This document shows positions 1 to 10,978 of a stretch of DNA of 64,000 nt, in pieces. How positions within the stretch are numbered: the first letter of the stretch is position 1; each line of letters starts with the position of its first letter. Position numbers and translations under genes: made by a program. The stretch is from contig CM054159.1 in NCBI GenBank assembly GCA_028751875.1, positions 14,728,960 to 14,792,959 of the forward strand. Direction: 5' to 3'. Below the pieces are notes generated by a model that had not been told where the DNA came from, ran no database searches, and saw only the letters and a program-made list of their open reading frames with translations. This DNA comes from Rapana venosa (Eukaryota > Mollusca > Gastropoda > Neogastropoda > Muricidae).

Positions 1-462
1 GACTTCTCTTTATGAATGTTAACTTATTAGCATAAAACAGCGATGGTTGAAAGGTGATGTGTTTGGATTGTAGCCACCATAGCATGTGGGGTGGCTTTCT
101 CTTGGTCACGACTGTGTTGAGGGGACGATAATGATGACACTCTTAGTCGTATGTAATGTATTGGAATGAGTTTTATTACCGGAAAAATCGACCATAGAAA
201 AGTTTGTTGTTGTTCTCTCGTTTACTTGTTACCACTCCCCTTTGTCCCTTACTTATTGTGGCCAAGGCCGACACGAAGTACAATTTAAAATGTTCAGAGT
301 TCAGAGTCAGAGTTCAGGAGTTTTTCTCTCTACCCCACCGCACCGCATTCTCTCTAAACTTTTGTTAAAGCTGGAATGCATCAAAAAGTCAACAACAATA
401 GCGACAACAATAGAGAACAAAAAGAAGAGAAAAGAAAGCCACAGGTCACAGTAATGGACAAT
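1..462. other. No gene seen
   Basis: Non-repetitive, moderately AT-rich sequence. The short open frames here are broken differently in the right copy (16385-16850), so none looks protein coding. Confidence 0.6.
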
Positions 463-616
463 ACTGGCACGGTTCATTGCGTGTTGCCACAGGGTCTGTT
501 GTCTTTCAGGCTGTGTAACAAACAGTGCTGCTGTCTGTCTTCAGGTTTCCTTCGCTTTCTTTTTCAAATCATTCTATCCCAGTAAATGTCCCTTTGCTTA
601 GCTGTCAGTCAGGTAT
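463..616 (+). repeat. Direct repeat flanking a SINE/GA block, unit 1
   Basis: A roughly 155-170 bp stretch starting at GCACGGTTCATTGC and ending at CTGTCAGTCAGG returns at 1329-1497, about 867 bp downstream. The two units share many blocks with clear divergence between them. A GA microsatellite and tRNA-type SINE sequence lie between the units. Confidence 0.75.
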
Positions 617-635
617 TAAATTTATCAACCACAGG

Positions 636-662
636 ACGAGAGAGAGTGTGTGGGTGTGTGTG

Positions 663-697
<35 letters not shown>

Positions 698-735
698 ATT
701 GAGAGAGAGAGAGAGAGAGAGAGAAGAGAGAGAGA
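636..735. repeat. GA/TG microsatellite
   Basis: Alternating GA runs with short TG tracts, interrupted once by TGAAATTG. It explains the Arg/Glu-rich open frame in this interval. Confidence 0.95.
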
Positions 736-779
736 ATGTGCTGTGTGTGTACTTCTTTATTCTGCATTCCTTTATTTAC

Positions 780-935
780 AAAGAAATGGAATAAGCACTT
801 ATGCCGGATTGTACTTTTTATATCAGTCATTTGAATGAGTTTTGTAAATAATGGCGAACCCGTTCCCACCAGCAACACAATTGGCCTATCTTTCAAAAGC
901 AGAATGGTTTTTATCATGCACCCAAGATGTGGAGG
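780..935 (-). mobile_element. SINE B-like 3' part (diverged)
   Basis: The interval contains GGAATAAGCACTTATG, TTTTGTAAAT and CCCACCAG...CACAAT...GGCCTA, in the same order as the 3' half of the SINE B copies at 52780 and 60118. It lacks the tRNA-like head and merges into sequence rich in GCGTG. The match is partial, so this is a fragment. Confidence 0.5.
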
Positions 936-1023
936 CGGGCGCGAGTGCGTGCGTGTGTGCATGCAAAGACGCAGGAAGAGAGAATAGAAGCCACAGAGTA
1001 GTAGTAAGTAGTAGTAGTAGTAT

Positions 1024-1303
1024 GTTCTTTCGAACCAGAAGGCCCATAGAGCCGGAGCTTATCCCGGTTTCTGTAGCGTTAAGCGAACTGATGGTTTTTC
1101 ACCACCCCTTGTGAACAGGACGCTAGTCTGTCGCCAGATTATTCCCCAGCAGAGCTGGTACCTACTTGTAAACCTGGGTGGAGTGAGGGAAAAATAGGAG
1201 TAAAGTGTCTTTCCAAGGACACAACACGAGCCGAGCGGGGATCGAAACCCGCGAACCTTGGATCACGAGATGACCGCCTAAACCACTCGACCACGGTGCC
1301 TCC
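1024..1303 (-). mobile_element. SINE with tRNA-Ser/Leu-like head (family D)
   Basis: Read on the minus strand, 1303-1228 resembles a tRNA: an A-box region GTGGTCGAGTGGTTTAGGCG and a B-box region GGGTTTCGATCCCC with one extra T. A tRNA-unrelated body follows, containing a GGTACCAGCTCTGCTGG segment. The plus-strand side is bounded by a TAG/GTA trinucleotide run at 1000-1023, which would be the element's 3' tail. A functional tRNA gene is unlikely because of the B-box insertion and the missing acceptor pairing. The duplicate is at 17412-17691. Confidence 0.75.
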
Positions 1304-1328
1304 TACAGGGTTACTGTATGGAAAATAT

Positions 1329-1497
1329 GCACGGTTCATTGCCGTGTCTGCCACAGGGTCTGTCTGTCATGTCAGACTGTGGAACAAAACAGGTGCCTGC
1401 CTGGTCTGTATCAGCTCTCACTTATGCTTCCTTTTTGTTGTTGCAAATCGTTCTTATACGAGTAGTTTGTCCTTTGCCAAACTGTCAGTCAGGCTAT
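1329..1497 (+). repeat. Direct repeat flanking a SINE/GA block, unit 2
   Basis: Second unit of the repeat at 463-616. It begins GCACGGTTCATTGCCGTG and ends CTGTCAGTCAGGC. Unit 2 looks less damaged than unit 1 in the left copy. Confidence 0.75.
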
Positions 1498-1527
1498 AGG
1501 AGGTTCTGAACAGTGAGTGAATAGAGG

Positions 1528-1804
1528 TGTGTTGTGTTGTTGTGTGTGTGTGTGTGTGTGATCTGTGTGTGTGTGTGGTTGTGTTGTGTGTGGTGTTTGA
1601 GTGTGTGTGTGTGTGAGTGTGTGTGTGGTGTGTGGGTGTATAAGATTTGAGTGTGTGAGTGTGTGTGTGAGTGAGTGAGTGTGTAGTGTGTTGTGTTGTG
1701 TGTGTGGTGTGAGTGTGTGTGTGTGTGTGTGTGTTGTGTGTGTTGTGTTGTGTGTGTGTGTGTGTGTGTGTGTGGGTGTGTGTGTGGTGTGATGTGTGAG
1801 TGTG

Positions 1805-1835
<31 letters not shown>

Positions 1836-2010
1836 GTGAGTGTTGTGTGTGTGTTGTGTTGTGTGCGTGTGTGTGTGAGTGTGTGTGTGTGGAGTGTGTT
1901 GGGTGTGTGTTGTGTTGTGTGTGTGTGTGTGAGTGTGTGTGTGTTGTGTGTGTGTGTGTGAGGGTGTGTGTGTGTTGTGTTGTGTGTGTGGTGTGTGTGT
2001 GTGTGTGTGT

Positions 2011-2044
<34 letters not shown>

Positions 2045-2745
2045 GTGTTTTTGTGTGTGTGTGAGTGTGTTGTGTGTGTGTGTGTGGGTGTGTGTGTTGT
2101 GTTGGTGTGTGTGTGTGTGTTTGGTGTGGTGTGTGAGTGTGTGTGTGTGTGAGTGTGTGTGTGTGAGTGTGTGTGTGAGTGTGTGTGTGTGTGCGTGTGA
2201 GTGGGCTGTGTGTGTGTGTGAGTGTGTGTGTGTGACTGTGGTGTTGTGTGTGTTGTGTGTGTGTGTGTTGTGTGTGAGATCGTGAGTGTGTGTGTGTGTT
2301 GGGTTGTGTGTGTTGATGTGTGTGTGTGTGTTGTGTGTGTGTGTTGTGTGAGTGTGTGTGTTGTGTGTGATGTGTTGTGCTGTGTGGTGTGTGTGTGTAT
2401 TGTGAGTGTGTGTGTGTTGTGCGTGTGTGTGTCCGTGTGTGTGGTTGTGTGTGTGTTGTGTGTGTTATGTGTGTGTGTATGTGTTGTGCGTGTGTGTGTC
2501 AGGTGTGCGTGTATGTGTGTGTATGTGTGTGTGGCGCGCGCAGCGGCGCGGTGTGTGTGTGTATGGTGTATGTATGTGTGTGTGTATGTGTGTGTATGTA
2601 TGTGTATGTGTGTATGTGTGGTATTGTTGTGTGTTGTGTGTGGGGATGTGAGTGTGTATGCACGTGTGTGTGGATGTATGTGTGTGTGTCTGTGTGTGTG
2701 GGTGTGTGTGTGGTGGGTGTGTGGGTGTCTGTGTGTGTTGTTGGC
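1528..2745. repeat. 1.2-kb TG/GTGA microsatellite array
   Basis: Almost pure TG on the plus strand with scattered TGA, TTG and GGTG variants, and one CGCGCGCAGCGGCGCG island near 2533. It generates long spurious frames (His-Thr on minus, Cys-Val on plus). Both duplicate copies carry the same interruptions. Confidence 0.98.
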
Positions 2746-3478
2746 TTTTTGTTGGTTTATAGGGGGGATTTGGTGGTAAAAGCCCTCCACTGTCCCACTA
2801 ACAGGATGCATCCCCACCACTCCAATTTATCTACTGACATTCTAAGTAGGCTGCTTTTAAAATATGTTTATATCTCAAACTTGGAGAAAGAAAAATATCC
2901 ATTAGGGCTGTGGCAAGCCTTCTGCATGAGGTCCCTGTTCCTTACCTGTGAATCTAGACATTCGACCCAAAACTTCAAGATGCTAATTATTAAACAATCA
3001 TCAGCAATAGGGAAACGCCGTCACACCCAAAATTGATTGTATAATCTTTTTTGTGGGACAAAGATGAATAGTGACGGAGCTTTGTATTTTTGTGGATTGA
3101 TTATTAGAATAAACAATTTTGCTTTTATATATCCGATCATGATAGAGTGGTCAGCGGTTAGTTGTAAATTTGTTATGCCTGTACAAACTGTGGCATCCAA
3201 ATGGACTCTTCCAAAAAGCCGGGCACAGTGTGTTTTAACGTGTGCGCCAGATGTAATTTGCATGCGTACGCACACAGTTATCATTTGAACTAATACAGCC
3301 CTGAAAAACTAACTCCCACATAGCCATTGCGTATCGATAAATTAATAATATTAATATTGGGATTTTTATAGGCTATGAAGCTTGTAAAAAACAAACAAAT
3401 CGAAGCGCTGGCACTCCAATCATTTACGGCATGCAACTTCTCTTTAAAACATAATGAGAAATCCATTGCGCGCGCACT
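2746..3478. other. Non-repetitive spacer, no gene seen
   Basis: Mixed-composition sequence without recognisable repeats or protein similarity. Open frames on both strands are under 100 codons and show no domain motifs. Confidence 0.6.
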
Positions 3479-3562
3479 ACGCACGCACACGCACGCACAA
3501 CATACACACCCCACACACACACACACCACACACAAACACACACACACACACACACACACACA
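3479..3562. repeat. CA microsatellite
   Basis: GCACGC units pass into an almost pure CA run ending before ATGGGAAC. Confidence 0.95.
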
Positions 3563-4689
3563 TGGGAACAAATACGCGTGAAAGTAAGCTGTTGAATAAG
3601 GGGGTACAGGGATAATGTGAGGGGAAAGTTCTCAGGTAGTAAATAAGTGTGTTATTTGAGCTGGTGATATTGGAAGGGAAACTCGTGTTGGTACTGCTAA
3701 TTTGAACGTGTAGGAAGGAGAAAGAGGGAGGTACCTTCCAGGAGTGTGCAGGAATAAACGATGTTTAACATGTGTCGCCCGACGGCCAACAGGGTTTTCG
3801 TTTGACAAGGGTGTTCGAAAACAAAGTATCTGCGGATGAACGAAGGGGGGTGCACGGGCTGGAGTGTACCGGGTAAAAGTCCAGGAAACAGAGAATAGAG
3901 GGTGCTGATATTGTGGAGATTTGAAACAGAGGGTATTGATTTTTATACTGGCAGTCTTTGTGGGAGTGGACAGGGTCACACCAGTGAGAGGATCGCCGAG
4001 GACGGAGAGGTATGGTGTACAGCATTTTTTTTCTTTTTCAGGACTCCCGTCGGAGTGCGCGTTTTGTATGGCGATGAAGTGGACGAGTTGGGAACGATGA
4101 AGCATTGTATGCCAGCAAAAGAGCAATACAGTAGTTTAAACGTGAAAGAATAAGAGAGAGACCAGCTTGGAAGAATGTAATGTATTGGACAGAAACTAGT
4201 GAATCGCGTTACCGCGCCGTAAATGAAGTAGCAAGACTGCAGGTTATCAGGTGAGATGAATTGTTATCTTCGAGGTGTATTTGTATGGTCAAGACCCACC
4301 TCCTAAATCCTTCAACAGAGTTTGATACAAGGGGAATGACGTATGCGAATTCTATTGAAGTATTTTGTGATAGAGGAAAGATTATGTTGGGTCCCCTATG
4401 CGCATGCTATATCGGTTAATTAATCGGCATTTAAGTTGTACCTTTGTCTGAGTCATCCAGTTTTGAATGGTCTGAAGGCATTAAGGACATATTTGTCCAG
4501 GGGGAAGCACGTTTTATAAACCGAATCGCTGCACTGAAGTTAATGGCGTATCATCGTATAGAAATGATGCTACAATAGGGAGATGTATATATATGTGGAG
4601 AGTGGAGCAGTGTACAAGGATAAAATCGCCGCCGGGGCCCCATTACAGTAACCATTTTACACCCATACCATTAGCCATTTTAATATGAA
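3563..4689. other. Longest non-repetitive stretch of the left block
   Basis: Balanced composition and no detectable repeat. It contains a 164-codon minus-strand frame (3632-4126) that I do not recognise, and a splice-like candidate exon on the plus strand listed separately. If the duplicated block holds part of a host gene, this is the most plausible place. Confidence 0.5.
4042..4153 (+). CDS. Possible 3'-terminal coding exon (unrecognised)
   Basis: A strong acceptor-like run (T8-C-T5-CAG) ends at 4041. It is followed by an open frame encoding about 37 residues with mixed, protein-like composition (RTPVGVRVLYGDEVDELG... ending SSLNVKE) and a TAA stop at 4151-4153. The exon would start at codon position 3. 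No family is recognised and no upstream exon was found, so this rests only on splice-site appearance and composition. An identical copy is at 20430-20541. Confidence 0.2.
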
Positions 4690-5120
4690 AATAAATTAAC
4701 CCACCCCCAAATAATGGTCACCAGTGTTACATATGATACATCTAACAATTTTCCCCTCATCCAACAAATACCACAAACCTGCCATACCACCCAGTTCCTA
4801 TAATTAAACACCCCCCCACCAAAACCTAAGCCCCATTTATAACATCCCATACAACCCCTATTACCACCCTCCCTATCACCATCCCCCAATAACAACACCC
4901 AACTCCCCCTCACACCTACACAACTAATTTCAATAATTTCCCCCCCCCCCTCCCTTCCCTCACCCCACCCACACACACCCCCCCACACCCACCCACACAC
5001 CCACACCCACACCCACCACCCCACTCACCCCCCCACCCCACACACACACACATACACCACACACCCAACCCCACACCCCCACCACCCCCCCACCACCCAC
5101 CCCACACACCAACACACCCA
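4690..5120. repeat. C/A-rich low-complexity tract
   Basis: Imperfect CCCAC/CACACC sequence with poly-C runs and almost no G. It is the cause of the Trp/Gly-rich minus frames. Confidence 0.85.
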
Positions 5121-5129
5121 CACTATAAC

Positions 5130-5185
5130 AAACTAACATAACTAAAACTAACTAACTAACTAACTAACTACTAACTAATAACTAG
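5130..5185. repeat. ACTA tetranucleotide array
   Basis: Repeated AACTAACTAACT units with minor interruptions. Confidence 0.9.
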
Positions 5186-5199
5186 AGTTTCTTTCAGTA

Positions 5200-5480
5200 T
5201 CATTACTGGGACCTCACACAGGAACTCACTCACTCACTCACGCATAGAAAAATGTGGACACAGACGACGATGCCAACGATGGAAGGTGAATGGACCCGAG
5301 ACATCAGTCCTGCCCTTGTCCACATGCCTTGATGCAGAGAAGCAGGAAAGAAAGGTGATCATTGAACTCGCATTAACGCCTGCTCTGACGTCACATCCGC
5401 CGCGGACGCAGCAATCCAGGTTGCCCAGCTTGGCTGTTGCGTCACGCTTTGAGAAGAGCCGCGCCTGCGCAATGAGTGTA
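5200..5480. promoter_or_regulatory. CpG-rich island with CRE and NRF1-like words
   Basis: Between two microsatellites lies about 280 bp of high-CpG, non-repetitive DNA. It contains a perfect palindromic CRE (TGACGTCA, 5386-5393), a second TGCGTCA half-site (5438-5444) and an NRF1-type word GCGCCTGCGCA (5461-5471). Such clusters are typical of CpG promoters in animals, but no TATA, initiator or gene start could be assigned. One frame on each strand is open across it. The duplicate is at 21588-21868. Confidence 0.35.
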
Positions 5481-5489
5481 TGGGATGAA

Positions 5490-6450
5490 ACAGATTGTGT
5501 GTGTGTGAGTGTGAGTGTGTTTGTGTGTGTTTGTTGTGTGTGTGTGGGTGTGTGTGTGTGTATGGTGTATGGTGTGTGTGTGTGTGTGTAAGTGTGTGTG
5601 GGTGGTAATGTGTGTAGTGGGTCTGTGTGGGTGTGTGGGGGGGGGGGGGGGGTGCGCGCGCTGCGTGTGTGTGGAGTGTAATGGATAAAAACAGATGTGT
5701 GTGTGTTTGTGTGTGGGTGTGTGTGTGTGGTGTGTATGGATGTGTAATGGATGAAACAGATCTGTGATGTGTGTGTGTGTGTGTGTGTGCGTGTGTGTGT
5801 GTGTGTGTGGTGTGTGAGTGTGTGTGTGTGTGTGTGTTGTGTGTGTGTCGTGGGTGTGGAGTGTAATGGTATGAAAAACAGTATATGTGTGTGTGTGTGT
5901 GTGTGTGGAGTGTAATGATGAAACAGATCTCTGTGTGTGTGTGAATGGTGTTTGTGTGTGTGTGTGTGTGTGTGCGTGTGTGGTCGTGTGTGTGGGTGTG
6001 TGTGTGGAGTGTAATGGATGAAAAAAAAAAAAAAAAAACGATCTGTGTGTGTGTGTGTGTGTGTGTGTGGAGTGTAATGGATGGAAACAGATCTGTGTGT
6101 GTGTGTGTGTGTGTGTAAGTGTGTGTGTGGTGTGTAAGTGTCGTGTGTGTGTAGTGTGTGTTGTGTGTGTGTGTGTGTGGAGTGTAAATGGATGAAACAG
6201 ATCTGTGGTGTGTGTGTGTGTGGGGAGTGTAATGGATTGAACAGTCTTGTGGGTGTGTGTGTGGTGTGTTTGTGTGGTGTGTGTGTGTGGTGGTGTGTGG
6301 GGGGTGTGTGTGGGTGTGGGTGTGTGTAGTGTGTATGTGTGTGTGTATGTGTGTGTGTGGGTGTGTGTTGTGTGTTAATGTGTGTATGTGTGTGTTGGGT
6401 GTATGTGTGTGTGTGGGTGTGTGTGTGTGTGTGTGTGGTGTAAGTGTGTG
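5490..6450. repeat. TG array with embedded ~27-bp repeat unit
   Basis: TG runs are punctuated about nine times by GGAGTGTAATGGATGAAACA followed by GATCTG (near 5478, 5672, 5737, 5857, 5907, 6006, 6068, 6179, 6223). One unit carries an 18-A expansion at 6020. Poly-G occurs at 5637-5651. Confidence 0.95.
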
Positions 6451-6689
6451 AACGTGTTTTCATAAAAGCTCTTTAAAAAAAGCACAGAACAAAGTCACAG
6501 ATAGCATAAAATGTGTTGAAACAACCACTAGGGGAAAAATAATCAACCCCCCCAAAATAAAACAAGAAAAAAAAGTATCCGAAAGTGAAAATCGTATCTG
6601 GATCTCCAACAGAAGTGTTACAAAAAGCATGTCAAAAAAGTGTTTAAAAATGTGCATTAATAAAAGAAAAGTTATCATATAACTTACGA
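6451..6689. other. AT-rich spacer, no gene seen
   Basis: A-rich sequence grading into the downstream minisatellite. The 72-codon minus frame has no recognisable feature. Confidence 0.6.
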
Positions 6690-7235
6690 GAGAATTTCAC
6701 ACTATTTACAAGAAAAATTTCACAAAAAACGACGGAAAATTGTCACCAAAATAAAGAAAAGTGTTACTAAACTTACCAAGAAAACTGTCACAACAAGCAA
6801 CAGAAAATACGTCACAAAGCAACGAGAAAAAGTCACAAAAGCAGCGGGGAGGGAAAAGTCACAAAAGCAACAAGAAAAAGTCCTTACAAGCAACATAAAA
6901 AGTCACAAAAAAACAACGGGAAAAATGTCACAAAAATAAGGCAAAATTATAAAAAATGTCACAAAAAGCACATAAAAAATATCACACGAAGCAAAGACAA
7001 TTGTTACATAAAGGCCACAGGGAAAACGTCCCAAACAGCAACAGAAAATTGTCACAAAAAAGCATCGAAAAGTGTTACTACAATTTCAACGAAATTGTCC
7101 CAAAAAGCAACAGTATAAACGTCACAAAATGAAACGTAAAAACGGTCACCAAACGCAAACAGAAAAAAAAAATAACGTCCCAAAAAGCGGCAGAAAATTG
7201 TCACCAAAATATCTGAAAAGTGTCACAAAAACTAG
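6690..7235 (+). repeat. Minisatellite, ~22-25 bp GTCACAAAAAGCAACAG unit
   Basis: At least twenty degenerate units of the form GTCACAAAAAGCAACAGAAA, with variants (GTTACAAAA, GTCCCAAAA). The right copy (23080-23625) is more regular. Several units here seem to have lost or gained single bases relative to it. Confidence 0.9.
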
Positions 7236-7545
7236 TACATGTAGAAGAAGATGCGTAAATATCTAATAGGCCTGTCGTGATATACATCGATAATGTAATT
7301 TTACAATGTTCAGCATTTAATTGTGCTAAACGGAGTCACTCTATGGACTACTTTCTTACATCCGTGTTTTTCAACACCGTTAGTAAGGTGTCATATTTAG
7401 ATAGCGCAGTGTATAGCCAAAGCTCAATAAGAATCAATGGTTTACCCAAAAGAACCAGCAAAAAAATTAACACAAGTGTTCAATATTTGTATTATCACGT
7501 CATTACGTCATCCTCAGGATCATTGATATCATTATTATAATATAT
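7236..7545. other. Spacer at the right edge of the duplicated block
   Basis: Non-repetitive sequence matching 23626-23930 with many indels. It ends at an AT microsatellite where homology is lost. Confidence 0.7.
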
Positions 7546-7609
7546 ATATATGTATGTATAAATAATATATAGGCAGATACACTGACTTATATTTTATAAT
7601 CTGTGCATT

Positions 7610-8990
7610 AACAAGAACTATGTTCCATTCTGTTTCAAGCAAGCAAGGGTAATTCCAATGTTCAAAAAAAGGAGACCGCACAAACCCATCCAACATTATA
7701 GGCCTATATCAATTTTGTTGTTTTGTCAAAGCATTCGAAAACATATTAGACTACTTTAATTAACATCGAAGAAATACAACTTGATTACATCAAAGCAATC
7801 AGCTTCTAGACGAAAACCCACTCTTGCCATACAGCACTAACCCAATGTTGATATGGCTTCTAATATAAATAAGTAATGATCACTGGCCACTGTTTTCATT
7901 GACTTTGTAAGGCATTTTGATGTCATTAAACCATATCTTCTTTTAAGTAATTAATGGTTTATGTTTTTCAGATTCCACAGGTCCAACTAATTTCCCTCCT
8001 TTTATCAAATAGAAAACAATTAGTGTGTGTGAAACTTTCTGTTCAGATTTCAAGGACTATTAAAAATGGAGTAGTACCCAAGGATCGTACTAGGTCCCCT
8101 GTTATTCTATTATTTATAAATGATTTGCCAATGCATCTAGCAAACAATTGTGAATTATTTGCAGATGACAGTTCCAAGCATTGTACAATGTTAGCCTTTG
8201 TAAATTAACAAACTAACCTCCAAAATAGTATCGAAAATTAGTTCGTTGGACAAACTCAATCATATGTGCTAAATAACAAAAACCAAAATGCATGTGTATA
8301 ACTACTAGACAGAAACGACAAATGTATTAACACATTTGTTTTCTCTTTCAGTTGCGGACAAAGTGTGGAAATAGTTCAATTCGCATCGTGTACTGGTATC
8401 ATTATTGACAATAACCTGTATGGACATACCATTATTTCTCATATTTGCAAACGAATCTCGCAAAGATTGTTCCACTATCAAAAAATTAAACACTTTTTAA
8501 AACATTATGCCCCGTAAAACTGTTTTTTCAAGCACACATTCAGTCGATTATTGGACTTTGCCTTACATTTCGTGGGAATTCTGCAAGTGCAAATTGCTCT
8601 AAAACTTTTTGAGGCTTACACAGCGAGCTCTTAAAATTAGTTTTCTTAGTCAAGTTCATTGACCATAAATGGATTATAAAAATTGGGTATTTTACCATTT
8701 AAAGCAGAGATGCTGCTACTACAAGGCACTGTTGTGCATAAGGTAATCATGGAGCGGCACCTACTTTCCATTTCAGATTGTTTCCCAAATAAATAACAAC
8801 AGGGCGCTCATTTCAAAATAGCAGTTGCCTCTCCCAAGAGTTGATATAATTTAAACCTTTAAACACGTTTTATCTACAGTGGTGGTCATTTAGTGGAATC
8901 AGCTTCCATCATCTCTTAAAGAGATTCTTCATAACTCCTTTAGAAGCTCTTTGAAAAATCACCTTTTTGAGGTAATGAGCGTTATATGAC
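7610..8990 (+). mobile_element. Decayed non-LTR retrotransposon RT fragment
   Basis: In shifted frames, the region encodes the usual order of RT blocks: an IPMFKKGD...NYRPISIL block (about 7655-7715), a degenerate PQGS/LFINDLP block (about 8070-8130), the catalytic FADD (8158-8169), and a downstream thumb-like segment near 8530-8620. Several stops and frameshifts make it inactive. The PxxKKGD...NYRPIS signature is typical of Jockey/CR1-type LINEs. Neither the 5' endonuclease nor a clear tail is visible. Confidence 0.75.
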
Positions 8991-9082
8991 AAAAACATTG
9001 CAAATGAAAAAGTCAGTATATTGTGAAAGTTTCACGGCAGTGTTTTATTAATAACTTTCTTTAAAATTGCAATATTACTCTG

Positions 9083-9190
9083 TTGTGTGTGTGTGTGTGT
9101 GTGTGTTGGTGTGTGTGTGTGTGGGTGTGTGTGGGTGGTGTGTGTGAGTGTCGTGCGAGTGAGTTTTGTGTGTGTGTGGGTGTGTAGTTG
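9083..9190. repeat. TG microsatellite
   Basis: TG run with GGTG and GAGTG variants. Confidence 0.95.
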
Positions 9191-9329
9191 GCAAGCAGGA
9201 CAAGCGCGAGGCGTGCAACGGGTGCGAATGTGTAAGGCATATGTGTTAGAGTATGTATGAGTATGATATGATTATGTACGAGTATGTTGTATTATAATTA
9301 TATTTACTGTATGCCGTTTGGGGTCGCGG

Positions 9330-9405
9330 ACGTTTCTTGCGTGTGTTTCGGCTGCTCTTCCCAGGGGAGAGGCACGTCGCCCAGGAGCAACGCGCCAATA
9401 TCATT
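9330..9405 (-). mobile_element. SINE C 3' fragment
   Basis: On the minus strand it reads GCGCGTTGCTCCTGGGCGAC... CTCCCCTGGGAAGAGCAGCC, matching the 3' body of SINE C at 38275 and 41397. Only about 75 bp survive. Confidence 0.65.
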
Positions 9406-9540
9406 ATTTTTCTATAAGCATGTGAGTGTATGCGACCAAGTGGGTGCTTGAGAATTGTGGTACTGTGAGGCGAACGTATGTCCCTGTCTGTGTGGAGCTT
9501 ATGTGTCATGGGAGAAAAATGAATGAAGTGGATGCAAGCA

Positions 9541-9915
<375 letters not shown>

Positions 9916-10250
9916 TTCCATCCATTTCTCTCTCCACTCTCTCTGTCTCTGTTCATCTATCTGTCTGTCTGTCTACCTGATCTGTTTGTTGTCTGCTGCT
10001 GTCTGTCTATCTGTCTATTCTACTTCTATCTATTATCTATCTTCTTCGCTATCTGTCCCCTTTTCTGTGTTACTCTCTCTCTCTCTGTCAGTCCTTCTGT
10101 CTCTGTCTGTGTCAGTCTGTTCCTATCCCAATGTCTCTGTCTCTGTTTCTCTCTCCTGTCTGTCTGCCTGTCTGTCTGTCTGTCTGTCTCTTTCTCTCAC
10201 TCTCCTCTCTCTCTTTCTCTCTCTCTTTCTTCATTCTTTTTTCTATTTTT
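9916..10250. repeat. CT/CTGT pyrimidine-rich array
   Basis: Imperfect CTCT and CTGT tetranucleotide repeats. They produce Leu/Ser-rich spurious frames. Confidence 0.93.
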
Positions 10251-10299
10251 CCATTTACATTATTGACATAACTTTTCTTGAACTTCATTCATTTTGTCT

Positions 10300-10630
10300 T
10301 TATTATATGTATGTGTATGTATGTGTTATTTTAATGTGTGTATATGCATATATATATATATATATATATCTATCTATATAATTTACATTACTTTTATTTT
10401 AAATTTTAACTATTTTTTTTTAAATATATATAGCTATATATATTATATATATGTATGTAGTTATATGTATATGTGTGTGTGTGTTGTTTTATATATGTGT
10501 ATATATATGGTGTATGTGTATGTGTGCATATATATATATTATATATTTATTATATATATATAGATATATATGTATGTAGTATGTGTGTGTGTATATTATG
10601 TATATATATATATATGTGTGGGGGGGGGGT
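10300..10630. repeat. TA/TATG microsatellite
   Basis: TATG, TATA and TGTG runs ending in a G10 run at 10621. Confidence 0.93.
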
Positions 10631-10915
10631 GTGCATTATTGAAATTAATTAGCAGTGCTATCCATGTTTGGCTTATTCCTGTTTATGTTACTTTTAAAAC
10701 ATTATGTTTTTCATTGTATGAAATTAATTGGGATGAATTTGCATGAAAAGTCCTCATCAATGTATGTATTTTTTCTTTCTTTATATCATTCTTCATGCTA
10801 TGTATTGCACATTAATTACTTTCGATTTTTTTCAGGGGCAGCTGGATGTAAAAAAGCTATTGTTATGCTTATTCTATAAACCTCTATGAATCAAATTTAT
10901 TCATTGTTTATTGTT

Positions 10916-10968
<53 letters not shown>

Positions 10969-10974
10969 ACCCGA
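10631..10974. other. AT-rich spacer ending in CT array
   Basis: No gene recognised. An acceptor-like TTTTTTTCAG occurs near 10835 but the open frame after it is short. A CT array (10914-10968) precedes the LINE ORF1 remnant. Confidence 0.5.
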
Positions 10975-10978
10975 CATA

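Larger units (their letters stand above)
1..7545. repeat. Left copy of a >=7.5-kb direct duplication
   Basis: This block recurs in the same orientation at 16385-23930. From about 850 to 6690 the two copies appear identical at a constant offset of 16388, including a 1.2-kb TG array and a poly-A run. Before 850 and after 6690 they differ by scattered one- to three-base indels. Homology ends near an AT microsatellite at about 7530. The left limit cannot be seen because the window begins inside the repeat. Confidence 0.95.

Noticed and set aside
1228..1303. tRNA-Ser/Leu gene on minus
   Set aside because: Boxes are present but the B-box has an inserted base, acceptor pairing is not evident, and the sequence continues into a SINE body.
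1489..2820. 443-codon His/Thr-rich minus frame (and its copy at 17877-19208)
   Set aside because: It is a translation of the TG/CA microsatellite. Composition is almost only His and Thr, with no domain.
3632..4126. 164-codon minus frame
   Set aside because: Non-repetitive but with no recognised motif, no splice context, and overlapping the better supported plus-strand exon candidate.
5234..6463. 409-codon minus frame (copy at 21622-22851)
   Set aside because: Mostly CA-repeat translation. The non-repetitive C-terminal ~70 residues are unrecognised and lie in the CpG island, so they do not prove a gene.
10820..10880. Second splice-acceptor candidate (TTTTTTTCAGGGGCAG)
   Set aside because: The downstream frame is about 14 codons and has no supporting context.
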